A stretch of 64,000 nt of DNA from Phallusia fumigata (taxonomy: Eukaryota; Chordata; Ascidiacea; Phlebobranchia; Ascidiidae). Shown here in pieces: positions 13,378 through 25,100 of the stretch (positions are counted from its first letter, which is position 1; each line of letters opens with the position of its first letter). The stretch spans positions 43,134-107,133 of the forward strand of contig QXVZ01026324.1 of assembly GCA_008931825.1 (NCBI GenBank). Reading direction: 5' to 3'. Both the position numbers and the translations under genes were made by a program. The notes beneath the pieces are model-generated. The model was not told where the DNA came from. It did no database searches and saw nothing but the letters and a program-made list of their open reading frames with translations.

Positions 13378-16300
13378 TCACAACTCTACTTTGTCTTCGG
13401 CTTCACCATGGTCCGGATTAATATTTTCATCGATTTCAAACCAATTGTTAAACGCAATGAGAGCAGCGTTTTTGCCCGATATCAGCGACATTTCGATGGC
13501 ACTGGCGGCCCACTCTATAGGACTTGTGTAGAACACTCCATTGGAGTTTAAGACAAAGCTGTCCAGTCTATCTGGTGGGCTGAAAAGGTAAAAAAGTAAC
13601 AATAAAACAAAACGTTTTTTTATTAGTTTACAGCAGTGTTTCGTATTTTTTTCGCTGCGACGCCTTAGAAAAAGTTGGTTGGACTTTCGACGCACCAGCG
13701 ATAATAATTTAATAAAGACGCTTATTATCAATGTTGTATTCATTGATAAAAACAAAAAGAAATATATTTAGGGAAAATGCCGACGTCCTTGGAAAATTTG
13801 AACGAGGCACCATGCAGGGCGCCACAACGGACAGTTTGAGCACCACGGGTTTACAGGAATGCTCTCGTTAAAATGTATAAAACTGTAACCTAATTTGAAA
13901 AATATTTGCCAGAAACTCGTATGCAGTGAAGACATTATAATTCAAACGTTTAAAATATCGCTGTTGTCATCATCTGTGCACAAAACGATAAATTATGTAC
14001 ATTGGTTTTGCTACAATAAATTTTTTAGCGGTACAACTTTAGTGTGACAATGTGTTTGTAAGCTCAAGTCCAAAATTTAGAATTAGGCGTAAAATCTGAA
14101 TCACTTCCGAAAAACTGGAAATCCACATTGGAACACTAAACACGAATCTGTTATTAACCATGTTAAATATATATAGTTCTCAAAGAGACATGCTTTATTC
14201 ATCAATCGTTTCGACAACAACTTGTAGCACCGATGATGAAGTTATTGCTAAAACGTTTGATGAATAAAGCATATCAATTTTAAAAACTATTTGGGCCAGA
14301 ATATTTTTGATGCAAGTTAAATCCACATTCCCTAAAAGTTTCAGTTTAACTTACCTATAATAGGGATAGGCGTACCAAACCTTCTCTTCTACTTCTGTGT
14401 AACTCTCGAAGACGGTTTGCAATTGTTCATCGGTCAAGGATTCGTTTGAGAAGACTTTGTAGGCTCCGTCGGCCACAGTGTCTCTGGTTGGGTCAAAATC
14501 AACGGGAAAATGAAAACCAATCGACCTGAAATGAAAAAAAAGATGGACGAAATTTGTTTCATATATGGCGTATTGTGAAAAATCCGAATAGGGGAAACCT
14601 TGGTAGGATCAACCGATGGGGCTCCTATACTGCCACTTATTCTTAAGAAAAGAGGGGGGTTTAACTTTATTGAGGCCGCGGACACGGGTTGAGAAACACT
14701 GCACTACTTACTGTGTAAGTTGTTAACTATGTACTTACCTATAAAACAGATTATTCTTCGATGTAAAAATCGTTCCAGGGCAATCCTTAATCGAATCGCA
14801 TTTGAACAAAGTTGGATTCAATTTTCCTTTTACGAACGTCGCCACAGTTTTCCTGTGAAAAACAATTCAAATCACTTTGTGACGTGGCAACTGACATTTG
14901 TGACGTTTGTATTGAACCATGTGGAAAAAGCGTTCTAGTCGATTCGGGGTAATGTTTATTACTTTTTATCATTCCTTGCAAATATACTGAACAGACTGGT
15001 GGTTACCAAACGTCATTAAGTTTTGGTTTGGCCAAACACCTGATAGGGACGACTTTAGCAACAGTGTTTCCCAAAATGTTTTTTCCACGGCAAGACGCCA
15101 CCCTTACCACAAACGTTAACAAAAACCAGGGAAAACCCGCAACGTGGGCGCCACCTGGTGACCAACCTGTAGTGTCGAGGGTCAAGCGCGGCGTTCGGAC
15201 AACTGGAAGTGGAGGAACAGACCGCTGTGACGTCAATATGCGACTTGTCACGGTTGATCGGCGTTGCTATGACAACCAGATCGTAGTTTCTGCAAAAAAT
15301 AATTTTAATATTGCAAAAAACGGAATCAGTTAATTCTTGTGCGTGCTGTTGGGACATGAATAATTTGATTTTTGCTGAGTCATAAAAATTTTTCTTTTAA
15401 ATGCTGAATCATATTGTTTGCCTGCGCTGTTTTGTTATTTTGTGCACATTACAAACGAGAAAATACAAAAATTCATGACGTCAAGTCACCTGACCGTTCC
15501 GCGTCGCGTAGCAACGTTGAACATGTGGCCGTCACGTGACACAGATGAAACGCGCTCTCTTATGATTGTGACGTCAGAATGGTCGATCAGTTTGGAACAC
15601 AGAAGTTTGTTGCCACCTTTTACCGACCAAAGATTTGATTGGATTCCCGCCATCGATACGAGACCTAACAACAGGATATTCTGGATAAGTTAGAAAAGAA
15701 TTCAAAACATACACTCTATGTAGTTAGCTACACATATTGCGAAACTACACCGAACATCGTAAAAGAAAAAAACTCAAAGTAACCCAATTTACCGACAAAG
15801 CCATTCACCCCACACGTCTGCCCATAGTTCGCGCGAATTCCCCCAGAAACCAAAGTATCGATGGTAAACTGGCTTATACCGGTCTTGGTAAACAAGTTAC
15901 ATGAAGTCTCCTGTAAAAAAACTTAGAATTAAAAGACAAATAAAGGGCAATTATCTTTATGCTCATAATGTCCACCGTCGAGCTACCTGCATTGTATTTT
16001 TCTTGCTAAGGAAAACAGCTCATTTTACAGATAAAAACACAACTTGTAGCTTTGTTAAATGATTTAAAATTCGGTTGCCAAACAATAACCTACCTCAGTC
16101 GCGTTAACAAATGTTTTATGTCCCACCGCAAGCATCAAATCACGAACCGCTGTGAAGCTTTGACCTTTTTCCTGAATGTTGTAAACACTGAAAACAAAAA
16201 GATGTTTGTAAAGATGAATCTCTCGATCCGGTAAAAGGTTTTTCAGGTATTCTCTGCTACACAATATAGCTACAGAGCTTGGCAGAGAAACTCTCCTGGT

Positions 16301-17749
16301 CCGTATTAAAATGTTGACTTACGATCACGGCCAAGTGCAATTTTTGCTGTTGTGGGTTTGGATCCCAGGTATACCTAATTCCTTGCCTTGGCAATTTTTG
16401 GAAAGCCTAGCGTAATATTACCCGTGTCTTCATGTTTTAGTCAATTGAGTTCAATAAGTTGCAATAAAACGGTTTCCTCGCCTTTCAAACTTTTTTAGAA
16501 AAAGGGTTTCTATCCAGTTGAGCCTCAGAAGGTCAAGGCCAAATGTCCACAGCATCTTAAGCATTGACACCAACCACCAGGTGCTCGTTTTCAGAACATA
16601 ATCTTTGCCGTCGAAAAACGACGTTGTCAGGTCCAACTCCTTGGCATCTTCAAGACCTACAATGCACAACAAATGGTCAGCTGTTGAACCCCAACCTCTT
16701 TTCCTACCTTTTCCGATCCCCACCCCTTAACCAAGTCGTGTTTTCCATAATGAGCCAAACTTTTCACTTATGACCTCCGTTACATAACGCCTTGTGATGA
16801 CAGTGTAAGTGCATCGAGTACAACACTGATCCACCAACAGTGCCCTCTCAACCTTGATTCGTCAACTATTTTGCGTTTTAGTTGCGCTATGTACTGCTTG
16901 GTGATTGTTAGTTCAATTGTGTTGCAAAGATTTCTTACAACCAACGAAATAAACTCCACTCATCATTTCCAACACATGGCGTACCAAATTTGGAGGCGAT
17001 TTCCTTTGCATACATATTCTTTCCGTGGATGACCGCACCGCCGCTCTCATACTCTCTGCCAGCGACTTGGATTGTTGCCACCCTTCCACACAAAATGTCA
17101 GGTTCAAATAAGTCGATCGCGACGTCACTTCCAAACAACTGGCGCGCGAAGTATGACGTAGCGCTTCCACCGATGCCGGCTCCGACAATCGCTGAATACA
17201 AAAAAGGTCAAGTACAAAGGGGTATGGGTAGATTTCGTAAAACTTACATAGATATTGTTGTTAATTTAGAAAGTTTTTAAGAGGTTTTTCAATTGGCACT
17301 CAAATATTCGCACCTACTTAGTTATGGCAACCACTTTTTGCAGGGGTACACAACCTGGGTCTGTGGATACTAGTGTAAGTGGCCGCGCACATGCACTTTA
17401 AAATATATGTAATGACGGCCTAAAATAAAATCCATTTCATACAAAAAAGGACTTACTGGCGACCGTTGTGAAATAAAGTGTGTGATGCGGCCGGTAGTTG
17501 CGAAAAAGTTCTGCTCCATAGAATTTAAGCGTGCAAGTATCACGCGCAAACTGTATGCAAGATTTGAGTCATGCAGTGTCACATGCCCGCTGGCATAAGA
17601 CGGCATGGCAACGTACCTATTTTTTGTGGCGGTGCTTTATTGATTCTGCCGGCTTCACGCAAATCATTGACATATTGAAAGTTGTTCAAGTCTGCCTTGG
17701 CCCTTACACAGAAAACCAGCATACACAACAGTAGTAACTTGTCTAACAT
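13378..17749 (-). CDS. PCYOX1: Prenylcysteine oxidase, complete
   Basis: FAD-dependent thioether oxidase that breaks down prenylcysteines, normally lysosomal. Exons: 17617-17749, 16985-17191, 16491-16656, 16094-16187, 15793-15910, 15490-15664, 15167-15289, 14739-14852, 14355-14525, 13378-13579. Phases agree throughout and give 500 aa plus stop, close to the human length of about 505. The N-terminus (MLDKLLLLCMLVFCVRAKA) looks like a signal peptide. The FAD-binding Rossmann motif IAIVGAGIGGSATSYF follows, then YESGGAVIH, LWSVKGGNKLLCSKL in the middle, and a C-terminal IEWAASAIEMS segment, all typical of the family. No disruption is seen. It could be the PCYOX1L paralogue, since tunicates probably have one ancestral gene. 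Confidence 0.95.
14190..14274. mobile_element. Hairpin element, TTTATTCATCAAACGTTT family
   Basis: The left arm ATGCTTTATTCATCAATCGTTT-like sequence and the right arm ending TGATGAATAAAGCAT form an inverted repeat within a PCYOX1 intron. A related copy with the same arms lies at 40420-40530 in the SLC22 gene. No coding potential. Confidence 0.6.
16790..16960 (+). repeat. Dispersed ~170-bp repeat family
   Basis: Shared landmarks are TTGATCCACCAA near the start, GCTTGGTGATTG in the middle and CACCAAGCGAAATAAACTC at the end. Related copies lie at 10680-10800, 46430-46610, 57078-57245, and on the opposite strand at 58985-59090. This copy is older and more diverged. It sits in a PCYOX1 intron. 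Confidence 0.65.
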
Positions 17750-19089
17750 TGCCTTCACCTAATTTTAACCTCCCTTATAAAATTAACTACGAAGATTATG
17801 AAGACAGCAGAATTTTTAACATGAAGCAGCATAGCAACTAAACAAGCAGAAAAAATTACAGTCTTGTAAAACAACTACATAAAGTGTTGATAAACACTGA
17901 AGCTTAACTTTTTTACTTGTACGCTGTATAACCTTACGGTCGTGATTTCCGGCCTACAGCAACAGTTAGAAGCCAGTTTTCACCCAACAGCCTCTAGCAG
18001 CTTACACCATAACAAAGGTCGCTCTCTACACGAACAAGCAGCTCTGTGGCGTCACACACTCACAGGCTGATTCGATCGCATCATATTACGTCACCTGTTG
18101 ATCGAACGAACGCGCGGAAAGCGGTTCTAGAAAAAAAACGGCTGAATTTGTAAAATTTGCAATTTCTGTAGTCGAATCTACTTACATGCATTTTTGGTTT
18201 AAACGATAAATATCCGTGTTAATCTAAAGATACGTATCACGTGTTGCCAAAAATGAATTTGCTGTAAAATTGTTGGCAAAATCCTCCAACCGTAAATATT
18301 TTCAAGTACAACAGCAAAATATACTTATTTTGGATTAAAGTTTCGTTTATTTTGCTGTTAACAGAAATCACAACAACACAATTCAGATATAAAACCGAAA
18401 CTAGCCAGTAACAATATTAAACAATTCCTATTTACCTGATAACTGCGAAAAGATGTTCTGGACAAAATTCTAAATTTTACTTATTACGCCAAGTTTATGA
18501 TTTTTAAATTAATAACTGCGGTTTTGCCTAGATGTATTTCAAACCTATGGCCTGTTAGGCATCCAGACATATTTGGTGGGCGTTTGAAAAATATGGAAAG
18601 TAGATATCAATGGGAATTAATCATGCCGCAAAACAAATAGTCTAAACTTCTGTCTAAGGCTCTGCTTACATTTTTCGGAGTGTCTTGTTAGTCTAACTAT
18701 CATGTNCTTTGGGAAAGAGATCGCTGTAAAGAAGTTTGGACAGGCGTTGGATTTGGTGACATAGAAATCATAGACGCTAAAATGTGCAAAAGTGGAATAA
18801 AAAATGGAAATAAATCATATATCTCGTACTAATGAGGTAAGGTCCAAAAACTAAAAATCATTTCAAACACATGGGTAAATTTGCAAACTGTTTTAGACAT
18901 TTTAGAAAGATACACTTATTGCAGTTGCGGCAAAAACCGTTGTTCGGAAGGTTACGTTTAATATTACCACAACTTTTACGTGTCCCTAAAAATCCTAACG
19001 CTCAACAAAGTTAACAACTATTTGAGCGAGGGTTTAGGATGTGTCCTTCAAATTCACAACAACAAAACTGAAAAATAGTCGTACTTATC
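17750..19089. other. Intergenic region between divergent genes
   Basis: This holds the 5' flank of PCYOX1 (minus strand) and of SMIM20 (plus strand), so it should contain both promoters. A contig-join N lies at 18706. No reading frame, RNA gene or clear core promoter motif could be assigned. Confidence 0.55.
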
Positions 19090-19628
19090 ATGGTATTTAC
19101 TACGATTAGATATTTTTCCAAAAGACCAGAAGACTGGAACGTGAAATCAGGTTTTCTGCGAGGGGGCGGTCGCTGGCCTGTGGTCGCATTTTGTCTTGCA
19201 ATTGGACTTGCACTTTACCCTATTTACGTGTTTCCGCTTTACCATTTAAACAAATACAGTAAGTCCTTTGTTTTTATTGTTAAATAAAACTTTGTAATGA
19301 AATTCGGTGGCATTTAAACAGGTGAAATCGCTGCATCTTATGTATTGCGGGCATTACACTTTTTTTTAGTTTTTCTTGTGTCCCTGTCCTTTCCATGATT
19401 TTTACAATAGTTTAAAACATCATAACAAAAACTGTCAAAATTTGAAAAAATGTGGTCCATATGACGGATTAACACAGATATTTCTAGCTTTGTTTGTAAA
19501 ATCATTATTTTGCAGAGGAGATTCAAGAAAAAGCCAGGGCTGGGATTGAACAAGAAGAAGTGCAGCCTGGTGGAATGAGAGTTTGGTCAGATCCATTTTT
19601 ACCAAAACCTAACAAAAAGGAGAAGTAA
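19090..19628 (+). CDS. SMIM20: SMIM20 / MITRAC7, cytochrome oxidase assembly
   Basis: Small inner-mitochondrial-membrane protein that in mammals stabilises newly made COX1 during complex IV assembly. Exons 19090-19258 and 19516-19628 give 93 aa (human about 67). After an N-terminal extension one membrane segment is visible (WPVVAFCLAIGLALYPIYVF), with the family motif YPIY followed by PLYHLNKY, then RAGIEQEEVQPGGMRVWSDP, the conserved tail. In mammals this tail is the source of the peptide phoenixin. Here the residues after WSDPF are LPKP, with no Gly for amidation. The stop is 10 bases before the PIGF start, suggesting one polycistronic unit. Confidence 0.9.
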
Positions 19629-19638
19629 TTGTTTCATT

Positions 19639-20331
19639 ATGATTACTACCAACAAAAGAGAAAGACAACGACGACTTTTGATCCATTTCCTACCAGAAAC
19701 AATTTTATTGTTATCTGTAGTTGCATATTTTATGCTCCCCTCCATTTTGATCGGTTATAGTCCTTTAATCCAACACCCCACAGAATGTACTGTGATTTTC
19801 ACTGTTGCATTCACTTTAGTTCAACTAGGAGTATACTGCTTCATTTGGGGATGTTGTAAACCTGCACAAATGGATGAAATTCAGTTTTTCAGTTCTACAA
19901 AGCAATCACCCAGTGCTTCAACCGGTGTGGTGATATGTTTTGCCTGCTATGCAATCATGCACATTGCATGTATACTGTTTGGAGCACCTTTATTTCAACA
20001 AGTCGAAGGGACATCTGCCTGGGCATTTCTTACAACAACTTTAATAACAATTCCAAATTTGGTACTATTGGGTAGTAGACCAAATTGTCTGTATCATGTT
20101 GTTGTGTGTGGAAAGTTTGAGACCACAACAGAGCGATATCTGTACTTTCAATCAATTGGTGTTCTCTTGGGAAGCTGGGCTGCTGCTGTGGTTATTCCCT
20201 TGGACTGGGACAGACCGTGGCAAGTATGGCCAATACCTTGTGTTATTGGTGCTTTGCTTGGACATATGGTATCTATACTGGCTAGTTGCTATGTTACAGC
20301 CAAGGAATTAAAGACTGAGAAGGTTCATTAG
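19639..20331 (+). CDS. PIGF: PIG-F, GPI-anchor ethanolamine phosphate transfer
   Basis: Multi-pass ER membrane protein that partners PIG-O and PIG-G to add ethanolamine phosphate during GPI-anchor synthesis. A single open frame of 230 aa, matching the family length of about 220. Family signatures include FGAPL in the middle, PNLVLLGSRPN, and near the C-terminus SWAAAVVIPLDWDRPWQVWP followed by IGALLGHM. About six hydrophobic segments are visible. The gene has no introns, unlike its neighbours. Its ATG lies 10 bases after the SMIM20 stop with no room for a promoter; the only nearby AG acceptors are at the very end of SMIM20. A polyadenylation signal AATAAA lies at 20407-20412. Confidence 0.95.
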   Translation: MITTNKRERQRRLLIHFLPETILLLSVVAYFMLPSILIGYSPLIQHPTECTVIFTVAFTLVQLGVYCFIWGCCKPAQMDEIQFFSSTKQSPSASTGVVICFACYAIMHIACILFGAPLFQQVEGTSAWAFLTTTLITIPNLVLLGSRPNCLYHVVVCGKFETTTERYLYFQSIGVLLGSWAAAVVIPLDWDRPWQVWPIPCVIGALLGHMVSILASCYVTAKELKTEKVH

Positions 20332-20406
20332 GAATTTTATCCAAGGCAAAACACCAACTTTTACTGTTACAGACATGCCTGCTTTAAACTGTATTTTTTG
20401 TGTCAC

Positions 20407-20412
20407 AATAAA
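20407..20412 (+). terminator. Polyadenylation signal AATAAA
   Basis: Canonical AATAAA about 76 bases after the PIGF stop codon. It would serve PIGF or a shared SMIM20-PIGF transcript. Confidence 0.7.
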
Positions 20413-20682
20413 TTTGTTTTAAACGAAAATAACAGAAATCAGTAAGAAAGTAAATGCTGGTCTACTGATTTAATTGTAAGCTTTTAAATCCTAACCATTA
20501 CTGTGCAGCCTGCAAAATGTGGTTGGGGAAAGATTTTAACCTTCGATCAAAACTACTGTACTTCTCGACATTGTTTTAGGCTGCGCTTGAAAACATTTCT
20601 GCTAAATACACCTTTTTCCTTGTCATGCAGCCAAACCAAACAAACAAACAAGTTTTGTCACACAAATGCAGGGCGCACATGT

Positions 20683-21469
20683 TTATTCCTCAGAATCCAC
20701 ATTAACAGTATTAAGTCCCTTGAAGGAGGCAACAGGAACGTAGGTCACAAGTGTGTACAACTTGTTAGCGGAGTCCTCATCTTCATTCCTCTTCCTTGCT
20801 AGTCGGACACGAAGGCGGTATGGGACGTTCCTGCACATTAGAAGACATATCAATTAATGGCAGATACAGTGTATAGCATCACACAGGTGGTTCCAGTAGG
20901 AAAACTAAAAAACAGTCACTTTCAATCAAAAAATTTATTCCCAAATGCTGTCATTAGCTATTAAAACAAATATGTTTTACCCTACGCCTAGTATACCATA
21001 GATAAAGATGGATGTCATTTTATGTGTAAGGCTTTGGATATGTTAAGAAGGGTGACGTTTTGCCGTGGAACAATTGGGGGTCATTTACAGGGCTCACGGT
21101 GCTGCAAGCAAATTAATAGACTTGTTTTTGCATTAAGTTAAGTGCTACCAGGTAAGGCGGTAAACAATGCTTCCAAAACAGACTTATTCGATTGATGTCT
21201 ATGCCCCACGTATAAAATACAGAATGACAGTATATTTTTTTGTAATTGCAATGGGTGTTGTGATGCATAAATCTCAGTGAAAGGTTGGGAAACACTGGGT
21301 CGGACACTGCTTTAATTCCTGCTTGTTTAAGTCAAAGCATCAGACAACCAAGACAATGAATATCAGCATAGAAAATCAGACAGGGGCATTCAATTGTCAT
21401 CATTTGCTTTGAACAATACAACCACAAACACACACATTCAAATGGAAGTTAAACTGACCTGATGCCCTG
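20683..21469 (-). CDS. RPL31: Ribosomal protein L31, 3' part only
   Basis: 60S ribosomal protein. The last exon (20683-20830) encodes [31 protein letters not shown] and ends VNVDSEE, matching the C-terminal half of eukaryotic L31. The preceding exon is visible only as 11 bases (21459-21469) reading QGIR across the junction, then is cut by the N at 21470. The rest of the protein, including the start, is not found in the sequence after the N. AATAAA overlaps the stop codon (20682-20687 on this strand), implying a very short 3' UTR, common for ribosomal protein genes. Confidence 0.93.
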
Positions 21470-21470
21470 N

Positions 21471-22132
21471 GTTTTTGTTTTTTCCTGATTGTTTAGGCTT
21501 TTTTTAAAAAAGAAATGTTTTTTCCCCTCCTTACCCCTCAAAAATTTAAAAAAAAAAAACACTTATTTTAAATCGCTATAGTTGCTTTTACGATAATTAT
21601 TCATTTTGCGATTTACATAAATGGCATAATCTTAAATCGCCAGATTAAACTATTTTATGCATTGTATATAAATGCCCAAGTCTTGAAATTTAACTAATTC
21701 ATGTTTGTTTTAACAATTGTAAATTTTTGACATATTTACTCCCTGGAATAAAATTAATCCGAAATAAGCGTTCCGCTTGGGTTGTTTCGTGGTTGAAGTT
21801 TTCAACATGCCAACAAATAAAATCGGTTGCTGGGAAAGCCAGCGGTTGTTGTGTGAATAAGTTTGTGAAGGTATTAGGTTTTATGGACTGCAAGTTCAGT
21901 TTAAAAGTGCATTTTCATGAACGCTACATTATGCTAGTGCTAAAACTCAAAATTTGTAGCGTTTTTGTTGTGTTTCTCAGAGTTATCGGTGTTTGATAAG
22001 AAACGTAAAAACATAAATTTTGTTGTTGTTGCTTTTAGATCTTTATCTAATTGCTACGTTTCTAAACTTATGCACACATGTAATATTTAGCTCATCTACT
22101 CTTTTACTTGTGTTGCTTTACATCGATTCACC
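21471..22132. other. Intergenic, upstream of WDR19
   Basis: AT-rich sequence between the contig-join N at 21470 and the WDR19 start codon. The missing 5' exons of RPL31 are not present here. It should hold the WDR19 promoter, but no specific motif is assigned. Confidence 0.5.
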
Positions 22133-25100
22133 ATGAAGGTGAGAATTGCCCAGATTGGAAAGAATGACCTGCGCGGAGGATTTATCCTCCGCGCAATATT
22201 TTGGTTTTGACCCTATAATCCGCGCACTTTCGGTGATTTTAGTAGAAATCCGCGCACAATTTTACAATCCGCGCACAATCTTCATCAACTGCTTTGTATT
22301 GCAAATAGATGATTCATTTGCGAAAAAATCTTCCACCTTTAACAACTACTAATACAACTTTAACGGCTACGCAAATATCATTTCGGTAAAATTGAAAACA
22401 CAGAAAAAAGTAAAATTGTTACGCATGACTGCACGTGGTTTAATGTTTCCAAAAACATTTTATAAATCAAGAGGTCCTTCGACGCAGTGTTCCCAACTTT
22501 TCGTACGCGAGTACCTTTCGCGCATTAAATTAAACTGCATTTGGTTGCAAACATATTATTCAATTCAAAAAATAAAGAAATTATAATGATTTGAAGGCTT
22601 ACCTGGCGCAAAACGCAGGTTAAGGTGTGCCGCCGAATATTATAAGTGACGTGAGTGAAAATGGTTGCGGAGCACTGTTCTATTACTTACATTTTCGTGT
22701 GTATTGAAGCGTGACTAACACCGAATTGCATCAAATAAGTGCATTGCCACTGCCAGTTTATTCTGTTTTCTGCAGTAGCGATCAGGACAAAGCGTCAGTA
22801 ATCAACGCTGTTCCAAAAGTTGTCCGCGCGAATCCGCGCAAAATAATTTTTTTTGGGTGTAAATCCGCGCAAAAAAATTTTTTTTTACATAAATCCTCCG
22901 CGCAAAAATAAAACTTTCCAATCTGGAGAATTGCTAGTCAATATTTTCGGTTTACAAAATTGTTAAAAAATATTTAAAGTGAATTTTGTGCTGCTTCAAA
23001 TTAATCAAAAGTCACCGGAATTACACAGTAGAATACTGTTTTCTTGTTTAAATTGCACCAACCAACATCAAAATTGCTTGATTGTTTTGAAAATTAAAAA
23101 AAATCACTTTTTGCCTGCTTTTAGCGGATGTTCAGTCTGAAGGACAAGGTCCATGGGTCGGATGCACCAATCGTATTTCAGTGGCAAAATGTTCTTGGGA
23201 ACTACCTTGCCACAACTGGACAGGATCACACAGTTAAGATATGGGATCGCCATGGTCAACTGGAAGAAGAAATTCATCTTCCAGGGTATGTACTTGTAAA
23301 AAATGGCCTAATGTTATTAATTTTCATATTAATGTTGTTACTTTTGAGGTTTAGCTGTATGGTCTGCAAATATACAAATTTCTAGTCATAGGGCAAGAAG
23401 ATTAATTGATTATTGCAATCATCTTTAAACTGTTAAAAAGGAAATTATTAAACTGGCAGATTGTTTTGTGTTGTTGTTCAAAGATAAAATGGTCAGAACA
23501 CCAACCTTAATCACCAAAAAATAAAGTGGAAATTTGTTATGAAAAGTGAAATGAACAAATCAAAGAAACAGACCGGTTTTCGCACAACTAATATAAGCAT
23601 TGTTTTGCCTGTCAATGACAAATTATGGTGTTTTTGTTGACCTTCAGGGTTTCCAATGGTCTTGAATGGGACAAGGATGGAGATGTGCTTTGCGCTATCT
23701 GTGAGAAAAGCAACATGTTGTATATGTGGGACGCCAATCAGAAAAAAGTTATCAAAATTGACAGTGGAGCTAAAGACGGCTTAACTTTTCTGTGCTGGTC
23801 GAAGACCACCCTTCTCTTAGCCATAGGTTTGGCTTTTTTTTTAATTTGGTTTCAACATTCTCAATAGGAAGATTCAAGCCAGTACTTGTGTGTAAAACAT
23901 ATTCTACGTTTCGACAAATGCTGCATGGCTTGTATCTTCCTATTGAGAATATTTAGAACCGTGAATTGTGTACCTATGCTTTCAACATCTTTTGACAATA
24001 TCAAAAACAAATGAATATCTAAAGCTGCATTACTTTTATCAACTAAGGATTTAGGGGCAACACTTGCACTAAATGGTTGTTCTCTAAACTAAAACTGGGC
24101 TGATGAAAGTTTAATTTGGCCGAATTTAACATACTTTCACAACATCATTACCCATGTAAACAAGTAATCTTGCTAACCTTTAAAATTGTTGTCTAATCCT
24201 AAACTGTATTTAGGTACGTCGAAAGGAAACTTGATTCTGTATGACCACAAAGTTGGGAGGAAGGTCTCAATTCTTGGTAAACATAACCGAAAAATCATAT
24301 CTGGGGTTTGGAGTTTGCAGAACAAGCTAGCGCTGAGTGGGGCAGACAACTCTGTTACAGTAAGTTCACATGATTCACCAATCGTAGCTTTTACTTTTTG
24401 TGCTTTATAGCGATTCTTTGTTGTGAAACTACTTCCAACTTGGTGATTGTTTTGATGCAAATGTGTTGCCACGGTTGCTTTCATCAAGTGAAGTAAACTC
24501 AACTCGGCCACAAGCCTTTGTTTTGTAATCCACATAAGACTGAGTCTGTGAAAGCGATGGGAAACTGGTGCCTGTAAATCTGATGTTGTTTTTAAAAATA
24601 GTTGTATACTGAACCTATGTAGCTCTACTGAAAGAGCAGCGGGCCTTTAATGATCTTGGTTATTTTACTATATCCCATTGTACTTAGTAAAGTTTGTATA
24701 ACTCTTAAATTAGCTACTTTAATTTAATTGAACTTTTGCAATTCTTTTGTTGTAGGAGTTGTTAGTTGTTGTGTGTTAATTTTTTGAACCATTAATGCAC
24801 AGATAAGTGACACAACTGGAAAAACAATTCATCAGTTCAGTGTGAGAGATCTCCCAACGAGAATCCGATTTTCTGAGATGAAACGAGGCGGAGGAAAAAA
24901 TGAGACCGGAGACAACACGGTGAGGTTTATGGTGAAGAACTCTTTGTTTCTTGGTTGGGAGATTTTTGTACCCTGGTCTACTGGGTTAATACTTACAAGT
25001 CAACTGCAAATCCAACTCTTGTTTGTTTTTATTTTAAAATTTTGTGATTGCATTTTTGCGCAACGATTTTTATGCTCTTCTTTGGAACATTGCTTAACTA

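Noticed and set aside
22140-22930. GC-rich repeats considered as a CRISPR-like or regulatory array
   Set aside because: Spacing is irregular, and the cluster lies within a transposable element with inverted ends and a target duplication in a eukaryotic intron.
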